In this document: piece by piece, positions 1 to 7,836 of the stretch | Layout of the letters: every line of letters starts with the position of its first letter | Position numbering within the stretch: position 1 is the stretch's first letter | Origin: CAWDYA01 sp963806495 | GTDB lineage: Bacteria > Acidobacteriota > Polarisedimenticolia > JACPZX01 > DASXTC01 | NCBI GenBank assembly: GCA_963806495.1 | Contig: CAWDYA010000009.1 | Coordinates: 1 to 64,000 of the forward strand | Direction: 5' to 3' | DNA length: 64,000 nucleotides | Made by a program: the position numbers and the translations under genes | Notes under the pieces: generated by a model | What the model was told of the DNA's origin: nothing | The model's input: the letters and a program-made list of their open reading frames with translations, nothing else | Databases searched by the model: none

Positions 1-722
1 CGCCCGGTTGCCCGTGATCGTGTTGCTCGACACCACCGGCTCGCCTCTCGCGATGTACACACCCGCTCCACGAAGGTCGCCCCCCTGCGACAGCGGGCCC
101 GACAATCACGTTGTTCGTGATCACGTTGTTGATCACCGTCGCCGAGCTGTAGATGTACACCCCTCCACCCGCCACCTTCGTCGTCTGGATCAGACCCGCC
201 CCCCCTGTCAGCGTGAATCCGTCCAGCACCGTCGCCAGCGTGTGACCCGATGCGAACGTCACCACCGTGCACTGGTTGCCCGTGCGCTTCGAGCAGAAGG
301 TGTTGTCCGTGCACGGCTGGCCCGACGCGTCGATCGTCGTCACCGCCGCGCCTCCCTGCGAGATCAGGCTCGCCCGGGCCTCATCCGCACCGCCATCGTC
401 GGTACGTCCCCGGCGCCACGCTCACCGTGTCGCCCGACAGACCCACGCACACCGCGTCCTGGATGTGACAGTACGGGTTCGAGAGCGTGCCCGACCCGCT
501 CGCCGGACACGTGTCGTCATCGACGTAGATCGTCGTCCCCACCGCTCCGATCCACGTCGCCAGAAGACCCGTCAGCACCATCAGCAGGCCCAGACACACC
601 ACCACACGCCGGCCGACACGACGGCTGGACGCCCTCAAGTTGCCTGGGTCCAATTGGTTGGACGGATTCGAGTTCGCCCCCACCCGTCGGAGCGTTCCCC
701 GGACGGCATGACTCGGGCGCAC
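1..722 (-). CDS. right-handed beta-helix repeat protein, N-terminal part, frameshifted, cut by window edge
   Basis: Secreted parallel beta-helix type protein, probably cell-surface or extracellular; no enzymatic role can be assigned. From a GTG at 722 the protein has a basic stretch (RRVGRRVVV), a hydrophobic signal segment at about residues 38-58, then the mature-start motif TIYVDDDTCPASGSGTLSNP and SGDTVSVAPGTY, typical of the first coil of beta-helix repeat proteins. The frame breaks near 402 (one extra base). The next frame continues sensibly with YDDGGADEARASLISQGGAA and later VYIYSSATVINNVITNN. It breaks again near 85-90, before VYIARGEPVVSSNTITGNRA at the window edge. The N-X-I-T-N-N spacing is the usual helix rung pattern. 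The breaks look like read errors, though a decayed gene cannot be excluded. Confidence 0.7.
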
Positions 723-1072
723 GCCCGGGAAGGGCCTGCCGCTTCAACGTCCTTCAACGGCTTCGATTACGCTGTTGCGGGAACCTCTGTCATGTTCAAG
801 CACTTATACGGCGATCCAGCATCGAGTCAAGACTTCCCTGCACGGGACGGCAGGACAAAAATGAAGCGAGATCAGGTGCCCGATTTTGTTCACTTTTTCC
901 GCAGGCTGGCAGCGAATCCGAAGAGCAGCCGGGTAGGTGTTCATGAAGGTCGGGGAACAACGGGCAAGGCTGAGCTTTCCGGTCAGAATCAGCCTTGACA
1001 GGCCGAAGTATGACGGTACATTGCGACCAACACCGGTTTCCATAATTCATGTGGGTGTGCCAGGAGGGAGGT
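723..1072. other. intergenic region between divergent genes
   Basis: About 350 bases between the start of the leftward beta-helix gene and the first Cys-rich gene. It is less GC-rich than its surroundings. Apart from the rightward promoter at 995-1022 and the ribosome site at 1062-1071, I see no gene, tRNA or strong repeat. Short ORFs crossing it lack coding character. Confidence 0.6.
995..1022 (+). promoter_or_regulatory. sigma-70 type promoter for the Cys-rich pair
   Basis: A perfect -35 TTGACA (995-1000), a 16-nt spacer and a -10 TACATT (1017-1022) lie about 50 nt upstream of the ATG at 1073, which has a strong AGGAGGGAGG ribosome site. Confidence 0.55.
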
Positions 1073-1383
1073 ATGCCGAAATCTGTTAGGGGGGAATCAG
1101 GCTTCTTGGCGCGCTGGCGCTCGTAGCCCTGTTGACGCCGCTTTCCGCGAACGTCTGGGGAGTGACCGCAGGGCGCGACTTCGCCGTGGTCCAGGCCTGC
1201 AACGATGCTCGCCGCGCCTGCAACAACCGTTGCTCGGATGATTGCAAGGCGATGTTCCCGGGCGACACCACCGCGATCAGCGCCTACGTATCCGCCTGCA
1301 AGAACGACACTTGCGTCATCGAGTCGCAGGATTGCAAGCTGGCGTGCAAGGAAATCAAGAATCCCTACACGGAAGAGCCGTAA
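1073..1383 (+). CDS. small Cys-rich secreted protein, copy A (frameshift at a G run)
   Basis: Predicted small exported protein with about 8 Cys in the mature part, suggesting a disulfide-stabilised or metal-binding fold; function unknown. The ATG at 1073 follows AGGAGGGAGG and reads MPKSVRG, then hits a run of six G at 1089-1094. Adding one G joins it to the frame that encodes a signal peptide (GIRLLGALALVALLTPLSAN) and the mature part. The mature part shares with copy B the blocks VTAGRD, ACNDARR-C, RC--DC, and the identical C-terminus SQDCKLACKEIKNPYTEEP. The conserved tail and its stop prove this is the coding frame. Without the correction only a start inside the signal peptide (TTG at 1132) is available. 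Promoter at 995-1022. Confidence 0.75.
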
Positions 1384-1542
1384 AGACCAGCTTGTTCCAA
1401 GATAACACGCCCTTTCCTCGGTGCATCTCGGCCGGGTAAAGGGGGCTGTGTCTTCCGTTGCGCGACGTCCTCTCCGTGTCGGCGTCGTTGACGATCGCCG
1501 CGACCTCAACGATCGATGGATAACTCTTAGGGGAAGAATTCC

Positions 1543-1854
1543 ATGCAATCCTACAGAACATTCGTAGGGAGGCTCCTGGGAGCTGCTGCTGTGGCGGTCC
1601 TGCTGTTCCCGCTGTCGCAGTCGCTCGCTGTGACGGCGGGCCGGGATTATTCACGGTGCATCCACGCCTGCAACGACGCCCGCAGAGTGTGCAACGAGCG
1701 GTGCTCGACTGATTGTCAGGCGTTGTTCCCGAACGACAAGAGCCAGCGCGATGCCTGCATCGGTACATCCAAGGATGAGCAGTGTCTCGCCGAATCGCAG
1801 GACTGCAAGCTGGCCTGCAAGGAAATCAAGAACCCGTACACCGAAGAGCCGTAG
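1543..1854 (+). CDS. small Cys-rich secreted protein, copy B
   Basis: 103-aa tandem paralogue of the preceding gene. The ATG at 1543 follows an AGGGGAAG ribosome site. Residues 1-29 form a signal peptide with an AxA-like end before VTAGRDYS. The mature part has 9 Cys: RC-HAC, VC, RC, DC, DAC, QC, DC, AC. The last 16 residues equal those of copy A. The conserved CNDARR-CN-RC motif and the fixed C-terminal block NPYTEEP suggest a defined fold rather than random low complexity. I do not recognise a named family. It is followed by a strong intrinsic terminator, so the pair forms a short transcription unit of its own. Confidence 0.8.
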   Translation: MQSYRTFVGRLLGAAAVAVLLFPLSQSLAVTAGRDYSRCIHACNDARRVCNERCSTDCQALFPNDKSQRDACIGTSKDEQCLAESQDCKLACKEIKNPYTEEP

Positions 1855-1880
1855 GCTCGGGATTTCAGCGACCGAATCGA

Positions 1881-1921
1881 CCCCTCATCCGGGAACGACC
1901 CGGCTGAGGGGTTTCCTTTTT
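1881..1921 (+). terminator. intrinsic terminator after the Cys-rich pair
   Basis: A 13-bp stem with one mismatch (1881-1893 with 1899-1911), a 5-nt AACGA loop and a TTTCCTTTTT tract. It lies 26 nt after the stop at 1854 and just before the 3' end of the leftward O-antigen-ligase/TPR gene, so it separates convergent units. Confidence 0.9.
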
Positions 1922-1931
1922 CAAGCCGTCG

Positions 1932-4747
1932 TCATGGCACGGCAGCGTCCTGCATGGACCTCAACCGCCGCAGCAGCTCCTCGGTGCGACGGTGGTCCGG
2001 GTCGACCTTCTCCAGTCCTTCCGCGTAGGCGAGCGCGTCCCGGACCTTGCCGTGCCGGCTCAGATGGTCGATCGCCTTCCTATAGGCGGCCGGGTTGTCG
2101 GGAAATCGCCTCACGGCCGCGATGTACATGGCCTCGGCTTCATTGCTCTTCCCGAGGCCCTCGAGCGCGTCGGCAAGCGCCCGGTAGCCGGCCACCGAGT
2201 CCGGCCGGAGCTTCAGGTACTCTTTCAACAACACCACTGCCTTGTCACCCTCACCGAGGCGGGTGTGCGCCAGACCCAGGTAATAAAGCGCCGTGGGTCG
2301 CAGACGTTTTCTCCACGCCCGGCAACGGCCTCCAGGGCTCGGTACGCTCTCACGATAACGCCCTGCTTCCTGCTGGAGCTTCCCGATGGCCAGGTCGCAC
2401 TCGGCTTCCAGTTCCCTTCCACCCACCTCCCGCAAATCGGAGTAGGCGGCGATCGCCTCCTCGTTGCGCTCGAGGCGCACGAGCATTTCGGCCCGCGCCC
2501 GCCTCACCGTTTCCGTCGTGAGGTACTCGTTCGAGCCTGCTCTCGCAATGCCCGCCAGCACCGAATCACCCAGCGTCTGTGCGAAGCCCTCGAGATCAAG
2601 GACGGGGTGGGCGGTCAGCCGCGGAGTGAAGCCGCACTCTCCTCGATCTCACGCCCCGCGTCCTTGACCAGCCCACGGTCCCCATAATCTTGGCCAGAGC
2701 ATCGCTGTAGTAGGAAAACCCCGGGATCGAGCGTACGTGCCATCATCGTCGCCGCGGCGGCCGGCGCATCCGCCGCCGCGAGACCGCGGTTGTCTTGGCG
2801 GCGGGAATTCTCCCTGCTCCCTGAGCGGCCTCGCCCGCCGCCGCATCCTTCTCGAGCCGGACCTTCGCCGAACGCGGATTGCCTGGTCGAGGCTCCGCGA
2901 GTTTTTCCACGACCACGAATCCGCCGGGTTCCAGCAGAATCCCGCGCGCTACGGCGCCCAGTCCGACCGAGAACATCTCGGCCGTGCTGTGCCCTCGAGC
3001 GCCTCAAGTGGCAGGCCGTTCGCCTGGGCATGCATGATGACCCGGCCGATGAGGACATAGGTGGGGGAATCCCCGGGCTCCCAGGCGGCTGCCTCTCTCA
3101 GGCCGGAGAACGCTTCATTGGCCCTTGGGCCGACCCGAGCTGCCGCTCCGCCCGGTACCTGTCAACAAAAGCCCATGATCTTTTCGAGACGCCTGACATG
3201 CTGTTCATGACGAGGAGAAGGACGACCGCTGCGGCGAACAGACGCCTCCTCATCAGCGGCTCCTCTCCGGTCATCGCAAGCAGCGCGCCAGGAGGACGGT
3301 AAGCGGAGCCCGTTTGCGGGAACCTGAAGGTCGAGCTCACCGCGGAATGGCACAGCAGCGCGATCATCCCCGCCACGATGCCAATCCAGACATACCGCTC
3401 GGTGCTGCCGCTGCAGCTGTCCCGGCCGCGCGACCAGGAAGGTGAACGCTCCGAGGCCCAACAGGAGTACGGCACCGCCGATTGCACCGGTTTCGCAGAC
3501 CAGCTCGATGTACTCGTTGTCGAGGTGCGTCCACCACGTCTGCCCGACGGGGCATAGTTGACGAACGCAAACCTGAACGTGCCGAGTCCCGAGCCCAGCA
3601 GAGGCCGGTCCGCGATCATCGTCAGCGCCCTTCCCCACGCGTGGAAGCGGGACATCAGGGTCGGGACATTCTGTCCTTCGACAGCGTGCCCACACGCTCG
3701 AGCACCTGTTCCGGGCCGAGCCAGACGAGGAACAGGACGCTGGCCCGCGCCAGCCAGGAGAATGACCACCAAATCCCTGCGTCGCCCCATGTACAGCGAA
3801 ACGAAGACGCCGATAATCAGCATGGACAGGCAGACGGCGAGCATACCGGCACGAGAGAGCGAGAATGCGACGCCTCCGCAGATCGTCATCGCCGCGAATC
3901 CCCAGAGGAACATCCGGGGCAGGCCGTCGCGACGGCCCATCCCGGCCTGCGCGAGCCCCGCCAGCCCCAGGCACACGGCAATGGGCAGGAGGGTCCCTGC
4001 GAAAGCGGCGTAGGTGTTCTTGTTGACGAACGGGCCGAACGGGGTGAAGAAGTCCGACTCGCGCACCCAGTACAGCTTGCCGTTCCAGGTGATCTTCTGG
4101 ACGATGCCGAACATGGACACGGCAAAGGCCGAGAACACGGCGACACCCAGCAGGCGGGCGAGCCGCTCCCGCGACCGGTAGTAGCTTGCGGCCACCGCGA
4201 AGAGCCCGAAGTAGCACAGCAGCAGCGTAAGTCTCTGGCGAGTCTCGAACGGGTTGACCGAGAGCGGCCGCAGCGCGCTCCCGGTGCCGGAGAAGAACAT
4301 GTCGTCAACGGGCGGTGTGAGTGTCCTCGCCTCCGCCATCGCCTGAGGCGACGCGGGTATCCTGTCCCCGAACTGGTCCAGCAGCCATCCCGGCAGGGCG
4401 TCGGGGTCGAAGGGGCGTCCCTGCGCGTAGCCGGGGAGCGTCTGCGCATACAGGGCATGGGTTCCGGGGGAGAGCGTCGCGATCCACGACGCGGGGAGCG
4501 GCACGAGCTGGAACACGACCAGCGCGATGAAGCCCGCCATCACCGCCCACATGAGGACCCGGCCACGTGGGTGCCGAACGCGCCCCGTGCCGAGCCGGCG
4601 GGCGGGTGGCTCGAGGGCCCAAGCGGCGATGACGAGGCCCGAGACGATCTGTATGACCCCTTTCGCCCACATCTCCACCCCGCCGAAGGCGAAGGGCGTG
4701 AAGAGGAGCAGGAAGTAGATCCCGGCTTCAACGACCAGACCGCTCAC
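1932..4747 (-). CDS. O-antigen ligase-like membrane protein with C-terminal TPR domain, multiply frameshifted
   Basis: Polytopic membrane protein of the O-antigen ligase/polymerase (Wzy/WaaL-type) superfamily, expected to transfer or polymerise lipid-linked glycans on the periplasmic face. The first 380 codons (GTG at 4747) read cleanly: hydrophobic helices, FVNKNTYAAFAGTLLP, FSLSRAGMLAV, and RFHAWGRALTMIADRPLLGSG, the family's conserved periplasmic loop and ligase signature. The NEYIELVCETGAIGG motif follows in another frame. At least eight frame changes lie between about 3750 and 2350. Past the stop at 3098, another frame continues without a gap (FSGLREAAAWEPGDSPTYV), leading into TPR-type repeats (LAHTRLGEGDKAVVLLKEYL; PAAYRKAIDHLSRHGKV). 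I therefore read one gene of roughly 930 codons. A TAGAAT box lies 7 nt before the GTG. Confidence 0.7.
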
Positions 4748-4754
4748 GGCGGCG

Positions 4755-4760
4755 ATTCTA
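4755..4760 (-). promoter_or_regulatory. -10 box, leaderless-type start of the O-antigen ligase gene
   Basis: TAGAAT on the minus strand ends 7 nt before the GTG at 4747. There is no Shine-Dalgarno sequence in between and no clear -35. Confidence 0.4.
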
Positions 4761-4777
4761 GCATGACGCCCGCCTGG

Positions 4778-5854
4778 TTACGCGGCGGCGAACCTGCCGG
4801 CGATGCGGGTCCCGCACCGGCACCGGCCATCGTCGAGACGGCTGAGGCGGACGTGATGCCACGACCGCGTGATGACGGCCTCGCCGCAGCCGGGACAGAA
4901 CGTGGTGCCCCCCTCCTCGCACAGGACGTTCCCTTCGTAGACGTACCGGAGCCCCGTCTCCCGGGCGATGCGACGGGCCTCGTGCACGGTCGCGTGCGGG
5001 GTGGGCGGCAAACCGGTCATCCGGAAATCGGGATGAAACGCCGTGAAGTGCAGCGGCTGGTCCTCTCCCATGTTCTCCAGCACCCAGGAGGCGAGGGCAC
5101 GGATCCCGGGCTCGTCGTCGTTGAGACCCGGGATCAGCAGCGTCGTGATCTCGACCCAGACCTTGCGCGACTTGAGCTCCTTGAGGGTCTCGAGCACCGG
5201 CGCCATCTCGCTGAGGGTCACCTTGCGGTAGAAATCGTTCGTGAACGCCTTCAGGTCCACGTTGGCCGCGTCGATATCACGGTAGACATCCGGCAACGCC
5301 TCGCGCGTGACGTAGCCGTTGGTGACCATCACCGTGGCGATGCCGTGGCGCCGGGCCTGCACCGCGATGTCGATCACGTACTCGGCCCAGATGGTCGGCT
5401 CGTTGTAGGTAAAGGCGATCGCCGGGCACCGATCGCGCGCCGCGAGCGCCACGGCGCCGGTCGGATCGAGGTGCTGCGAGCGGACCTGATCCTCGCGCGA
5501 CTTGGAGATCTCCCAGTTCTGGCAGAACTTGCAGGCCATGTTGCAGCCGGCCGTCCCCAGCGACAGGATGCGCGAGCCCGGGAGGAAGTGGAACAGCGGC
5601 TTCTTCTCGATCGGGTCGATCTGCAGAGCGCAGGGTTGTGCGTAGGCCAGTGAGACGAGCCGGCCGGAGACGTTCTTGCGGATGAAGCAGAACCCGGACT
5701 GCCCCTCCCCGATGCGGCAGTAGCGGGGGCAGAGGTAGCACAGGAGCCTTCCCTCGCCGTCGGACCGCCACCACCGCGCCACACGCGCGCCGGCGGCCTG
5801 AGCCTTGATCGTGCCGTTTCCGCTCACGAACGAGATCATAGTCCACCTTGACAT
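4778..5854 (-). CDS. amrS: AmmeMemoRadiSam-type radical SAM enzyme (AmrS-like)
   Basis: Radical S-adenosylmethionine protein of the family once annotated as pyruvate formate-lyase activating enzyme-related and now grouped with AmmeMemoRadiSam systems; the substrate is not established. The 4Fe-4S cluster motif is C-x3-C-x2-C in GCNMACKFCQNW near residue 110. An N-terminal Cys cluster (LCYLCPRYCRIGEGQSGFC) lies near residues 38-56, and a C-terminal zinc-ribbon-like end (FCPGCGEAV, CRCG) closes the protein. FTYNEPTIW and HFTAFHPDFRM are conserved blocks of this family. Length 358 aa is normal. The ATG at 5839 is an alternative start. The usual partners AMMECR1 and MEMO are not adjacent, so only the radical SAM component is seen here. 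Confidence 0.85.
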   Translation of the reverse strand: MSRWTMISFVSGNGTIKAQAAGARVARWWRSDGEGRLLCYLCPRYCRIGEGQSGFCFIRKNVSGRLVSLAYAQPCALQIDPIEKKPLFHFLPGSRILSLGTAGCNMACKFCQNWEISKSREDQVRSQHLDPTGAVALAARDRCPAIAFTYNEPTIWAEYVIDIAVQARRHGIATVMVTNGYVTREALPDVYRDIDAANVDLKAFTNDFYRKVTLSEMAPVLETLKELKSRKVWVEITTLLIPGLNDDEPGIRALASWVLENMGEDQPLHFTAFHPDFRMTGLPPTPHATVHEARRIARETGLRYVYEGNVLCEEGGTTFCPGCGEAVITRSWHHVRLSRLDDGRCRCGTRIAGRFAAA

Positions 5855-5875
5855 ATGGCGTGTCGTGTGGATGAT
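5848..5875 (+). promoter_or_regulatory. promoter for the membrane protein gene, leaderless-type
   Basis: TTGACA (5848-5853), 16-nt spacer and GATGAT (5870-5875), followed after 9 nt by the ATG at 5885. It overlaps the 5' end of the divergent radical SAM gene. Confidence 0.5.
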
Positions 5876-5884
5876 CGCCCCATC

Positions 5885-6493
5885 ATGAAGACCGTGGGGC
5901 AGTTCCTCACCGATTGCGGCGCCCGGCTGGCGCCTTTCGAGCGCCGGCGTGTCGGCAGGATCGGATGCGCCGCGGCCCTCGGAGCGATCCTCGTCGCCTG
6001 CGGCGCCCTGGCCGCCGGACTCTGGGACACGGGAGGATCCTGGGCCGCAGGGTTCCGGTTTGCCGTTCTGACGGCGCTCACGGCCGTGATCGTCCTGTAC
6101 GTCGGAATGGCCATCGTGGAGACGTTCGTGGAGCGGTCCGTCGTGCAGTCGATGCGCGGCTACGTCTCGGAGAGCAACACCGACATGGACACGCTGCTGA
6201 AGGCGGCCGAGATGCGCGCCGGGAGCATCCCCGGCGGCGAGAGGCTCCTGGCGCTCCTCAAGCGAAAGACGCGCGGCCCGCTGACCACGACCCCGTCGAA
6301 CACTCCGACCCGCCGGCTCGCGCGCGTCCGTAAACGGAAAATGCCCCCCACTGCCGTGAAGAGATCTCCCTCAAGTGGCTCTTGGTCAGCAGGTTACAGC
6401 GGCCCGCAGGTTGCCGACATGTCCCCTCGTGAGACGGCCCCGCGGAAGCGGCTGGTTCCGGATACCTTCACACCAGTGGGGGGCATTTTCTGA
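5885..6493 (+). CDS. hypothetical two-TM membrane protein, C-terminus replaced by an inserted repeat
   Basis: No recognised family. Starting at the ATG at 5885, which fits the promoter better than the upstream ATG at 5855, the 202-aa product has a short basic cytoplasmic N-terminus and two hydrophobic segments (about residues 28-50 and 58-80). A hydrophilic region with MDTLLKAAEMRAGSIPGGERLLALLKRK follows, with a helical look. From about residue 151 the reading frame runs into the inverted-repeat element at 6338-6489. The last 50 residues (Pro, Ser and Arg rich) are therefore probably not native, and the original C-terminus was lost or truncated by the insertion. Confidence 0.55.
   Translation: MKTVGQFLTDCGARLAPFERRRVGRIGCAAALGAILVACGALAAGLWDTGGSWAAGFRFAVLTALTAVIVLYVGMAIVETFVERSVVQSMRGYVSESNTDMDTLLKAAEMRAGSIPGGERLLALLKRKTRGPLTTTPSNTPTRRLARVRKRKMPPTAVKRSPSSGSWSAGYSGPQVADMSPRETAPRKRLVPDTFTPVGGIF
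6338..6489. repeat. 152-bp element bounded by 24-bp inverted repeats (MITE-like)
   Basis: The left arm 6338-6361 begins AAAATGCCCCCCACTG and ends GTGAAG. The right arm 6466-6489 is its reverse complement with 22 of 24 positions matching. About 104 bases lie between the arms without a transposase. It sits at the 3' end of one gene and directly against the -10 box of the next. From memory the AAAATGCCCC-type ends resemble termini of IS21-like insertion sequences, so it may be a non-autonomous derivative or relic; I cannot verify this. No other copy was noticed in the window. Confidence 0.65.
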
Positions 6494-6494
6494 C

Positions 6495-6500
6495 TATAAT
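6495..6500 (+). promoter_or_regulatory. consensus -10 box, leaderless-type start
   Basis: A perfect TATAAT ends 7 nt before the ATG at 6508, so transcription should begin at or within 1-2 nt of the start codon. No ribosome site is present. The -35 region lies inside the right arm of the inverted repeat and is poor. Confidence 0.5.
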
Positions 6501-6507
6501 CCGCCGC

Positions 6508-7836
6508 ATGACGCAGGCCGGCAATCGATCCGGAGCCCCCGCGGCGGTCATCCTGGCGCTGTTCCTGCTGTGCGCCGTCTCGTGGAGCCTCGCCGTTCCC
6601 CCGTTCGAGAGCCCCGACGAGCCGGGCCACGCCCGCTACGTCGACTTCCTGATGCAGACCCGGAGGCTGCCCGTCGCCGGCGACGATGCGCGTGGCGAGG
6701 CCCATCAGCCCCCGCTCTACTACGCGCTCGCGGCCACCGCGGCCTCGATGGCGGGGCTGCCCCCCATCCCGGTGGGACCGCGGCGAAACCCCGGCTTCCG
6801 CTGGTACGGCGGGATGTCCGAGAGCAAGTACCTGCACCCCGCTGTGGAGCGGCCACCGTTGTCCGGCTCCCTGCGGACGCTGCACTGGCTGAGGCTGCTC
6901 TCGGTGCTGCTGGGTGCCGGGACCGTGGCCGTGGCCTACCGGATGGGTCTCGCCGCCGGCCTCCGCCTGCGGGCGGCCCTGGCGGCCATGTCGATGGTGG
7001 CGTTCCTGCCCCAGTTCACGTTCATCGCAGGAATGCTCAACAACGACAATCTGGCGAACCTGCTCTCGGCGGAATCCCTGGCCTGCCTCGTCGCCGGCCT
7101 GGGCCGCCCGCTGCGGCGCGTCTGGGTGGCCGCAGGCCTGCTCGCAGGGCTGGGGCTGCTCGCCAAGTTCACCGGGCTGGTGCTGTTGCCCTGCGGCCTG
7201 CTGGCGGCGTTCCTGTCGGGAACGCGGCACAGGCTCCGCTCCGCGTTCCTGTTCCTGATTCCGGCGCTTCTCATCCCTCTGCCGCTGCTGGTACGCAACG
7301 CGGTCGTGATGGGCGATCCGCTGGGCACCTCGGCGGTTGGCTCCACGCTGCCGCAGCTCGTCGACCCCAAGCCGCTGCTGTCGGCCTACTTCGTGGCCGA
7401 GTTCCCCGCCGTGCTGTTCCGGTCGTTCTGGGGCACGTTCGGATGGATGTCCTTCCCGATGCCGTCGTGGTGCCTGGGCGTCTGCCTGGTGGCGACCTTG
7501 TGCGCCGCGGCGGGTCTCCTGCTGATGCGCCGGGACGCGACGACGGCGCGTGTGCACCTGCTGCTCGGCTCGGCGGTCGCGCTGCAGCTAGGCCAGATCG
7601 TGGCCTACAACCTGGCCTTCACGCAGGCGCAGGGGCGGTTCCTCTTCCCGGTCATCGGGCCGATCGCGATCCTGTTCTGCGCCGGGCTCGCGGAGGTTGC
7701 GCGGCGCCTCCATCTGCCCTCGCCGGGCGTGCGAGGCGTGATGCTCGGGGCGGCGGGGCTGGCGATCGCCAACCTGTGCCTCCTGAGATTCCTCGTGGCG
7801 CCCGCCTACGACGCGGCGATCCGGTCGTCCGGCTGA
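6508..7836 (+). CDS. DUF2142-like polytopic membrane protein (putative GT-C glycosyltransferase)
   Basis: 442-aa membrane protein with about ten hydrophobic helices. The N-terminal loop after the first helix contains PPFESPDEPGHARYVDF, the acidic PDE-x-x-H type motif found in GT-C fold transferases and DUF2142 proteins, where it is thought to lie at the lipid-linked sugar site. HQPPLYYALAA and FIAGMLNNDNLANLL are further conserved blocks. The C-terminal part has AQGRFLFPVIGPIA, also common in the family. The likely role is transfer of a sugar from a polyprenyl carrier outside the membrane. The substrate is unknown, and no glycan operon is adjacent apart from the O-antigen-ligase-like gene 2 kb away. 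The 3' end overlaps uvrA by 31 bases, tail to tail. Confidence 0.75.
   Translation: MTQAGNRSGAPAAVILALFLLCAVSWSLAVPPFESPDEPGHARYVDFLMQTRRLPVAGDDARGEAHQPPLYYALAATAASMAGLPPIPVGPRRNPGFRWYGGMSESKYLHPAVERPPLSGSLRTLHWLRLLSVLLGAGTVAVAYRMGLAAGLRLRAALAAMSMVAFLPQFTFIAGMLNNDNLANLLSAESLACLVAGLGRPLRRVWVAAGLLAGLGLLAKFTGLVLLPCGLLAAFLSGTRHRLRSAFLFLIPALLIPLPLLVRNAVVMGDPLGTSAVGSTLPQLVDPKPLLSAYFVAEFPAVLFRSFWGTFGWMSFPMPSWCLGVCLVATLCAAAGLLLMRRDATTARVHLLLGSAVALQLGQIVAYNLAFTQAQGRFLFPVIGPIAILFCAGLAEVARRLHLPSPGVRGVMLGAAGLAIANLCLLRFLVAPAYDAAIRSSG

Noticed and set aside
381..480. In-frame TGA in the beta-helix protein as a possible selenocysteine codon
   Set aside because: SelA and SelB are present, but sequence after the TGA in that frame is not coding; removing one base restores the beta-helix frame instead.
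1384..1542. Hairpin-like stretch (CCCTTT with AAAGGG) between the Cys-rich genes as a terminator
   Set aside because: Loop is long, the stem is interrupted and no T tract follows.
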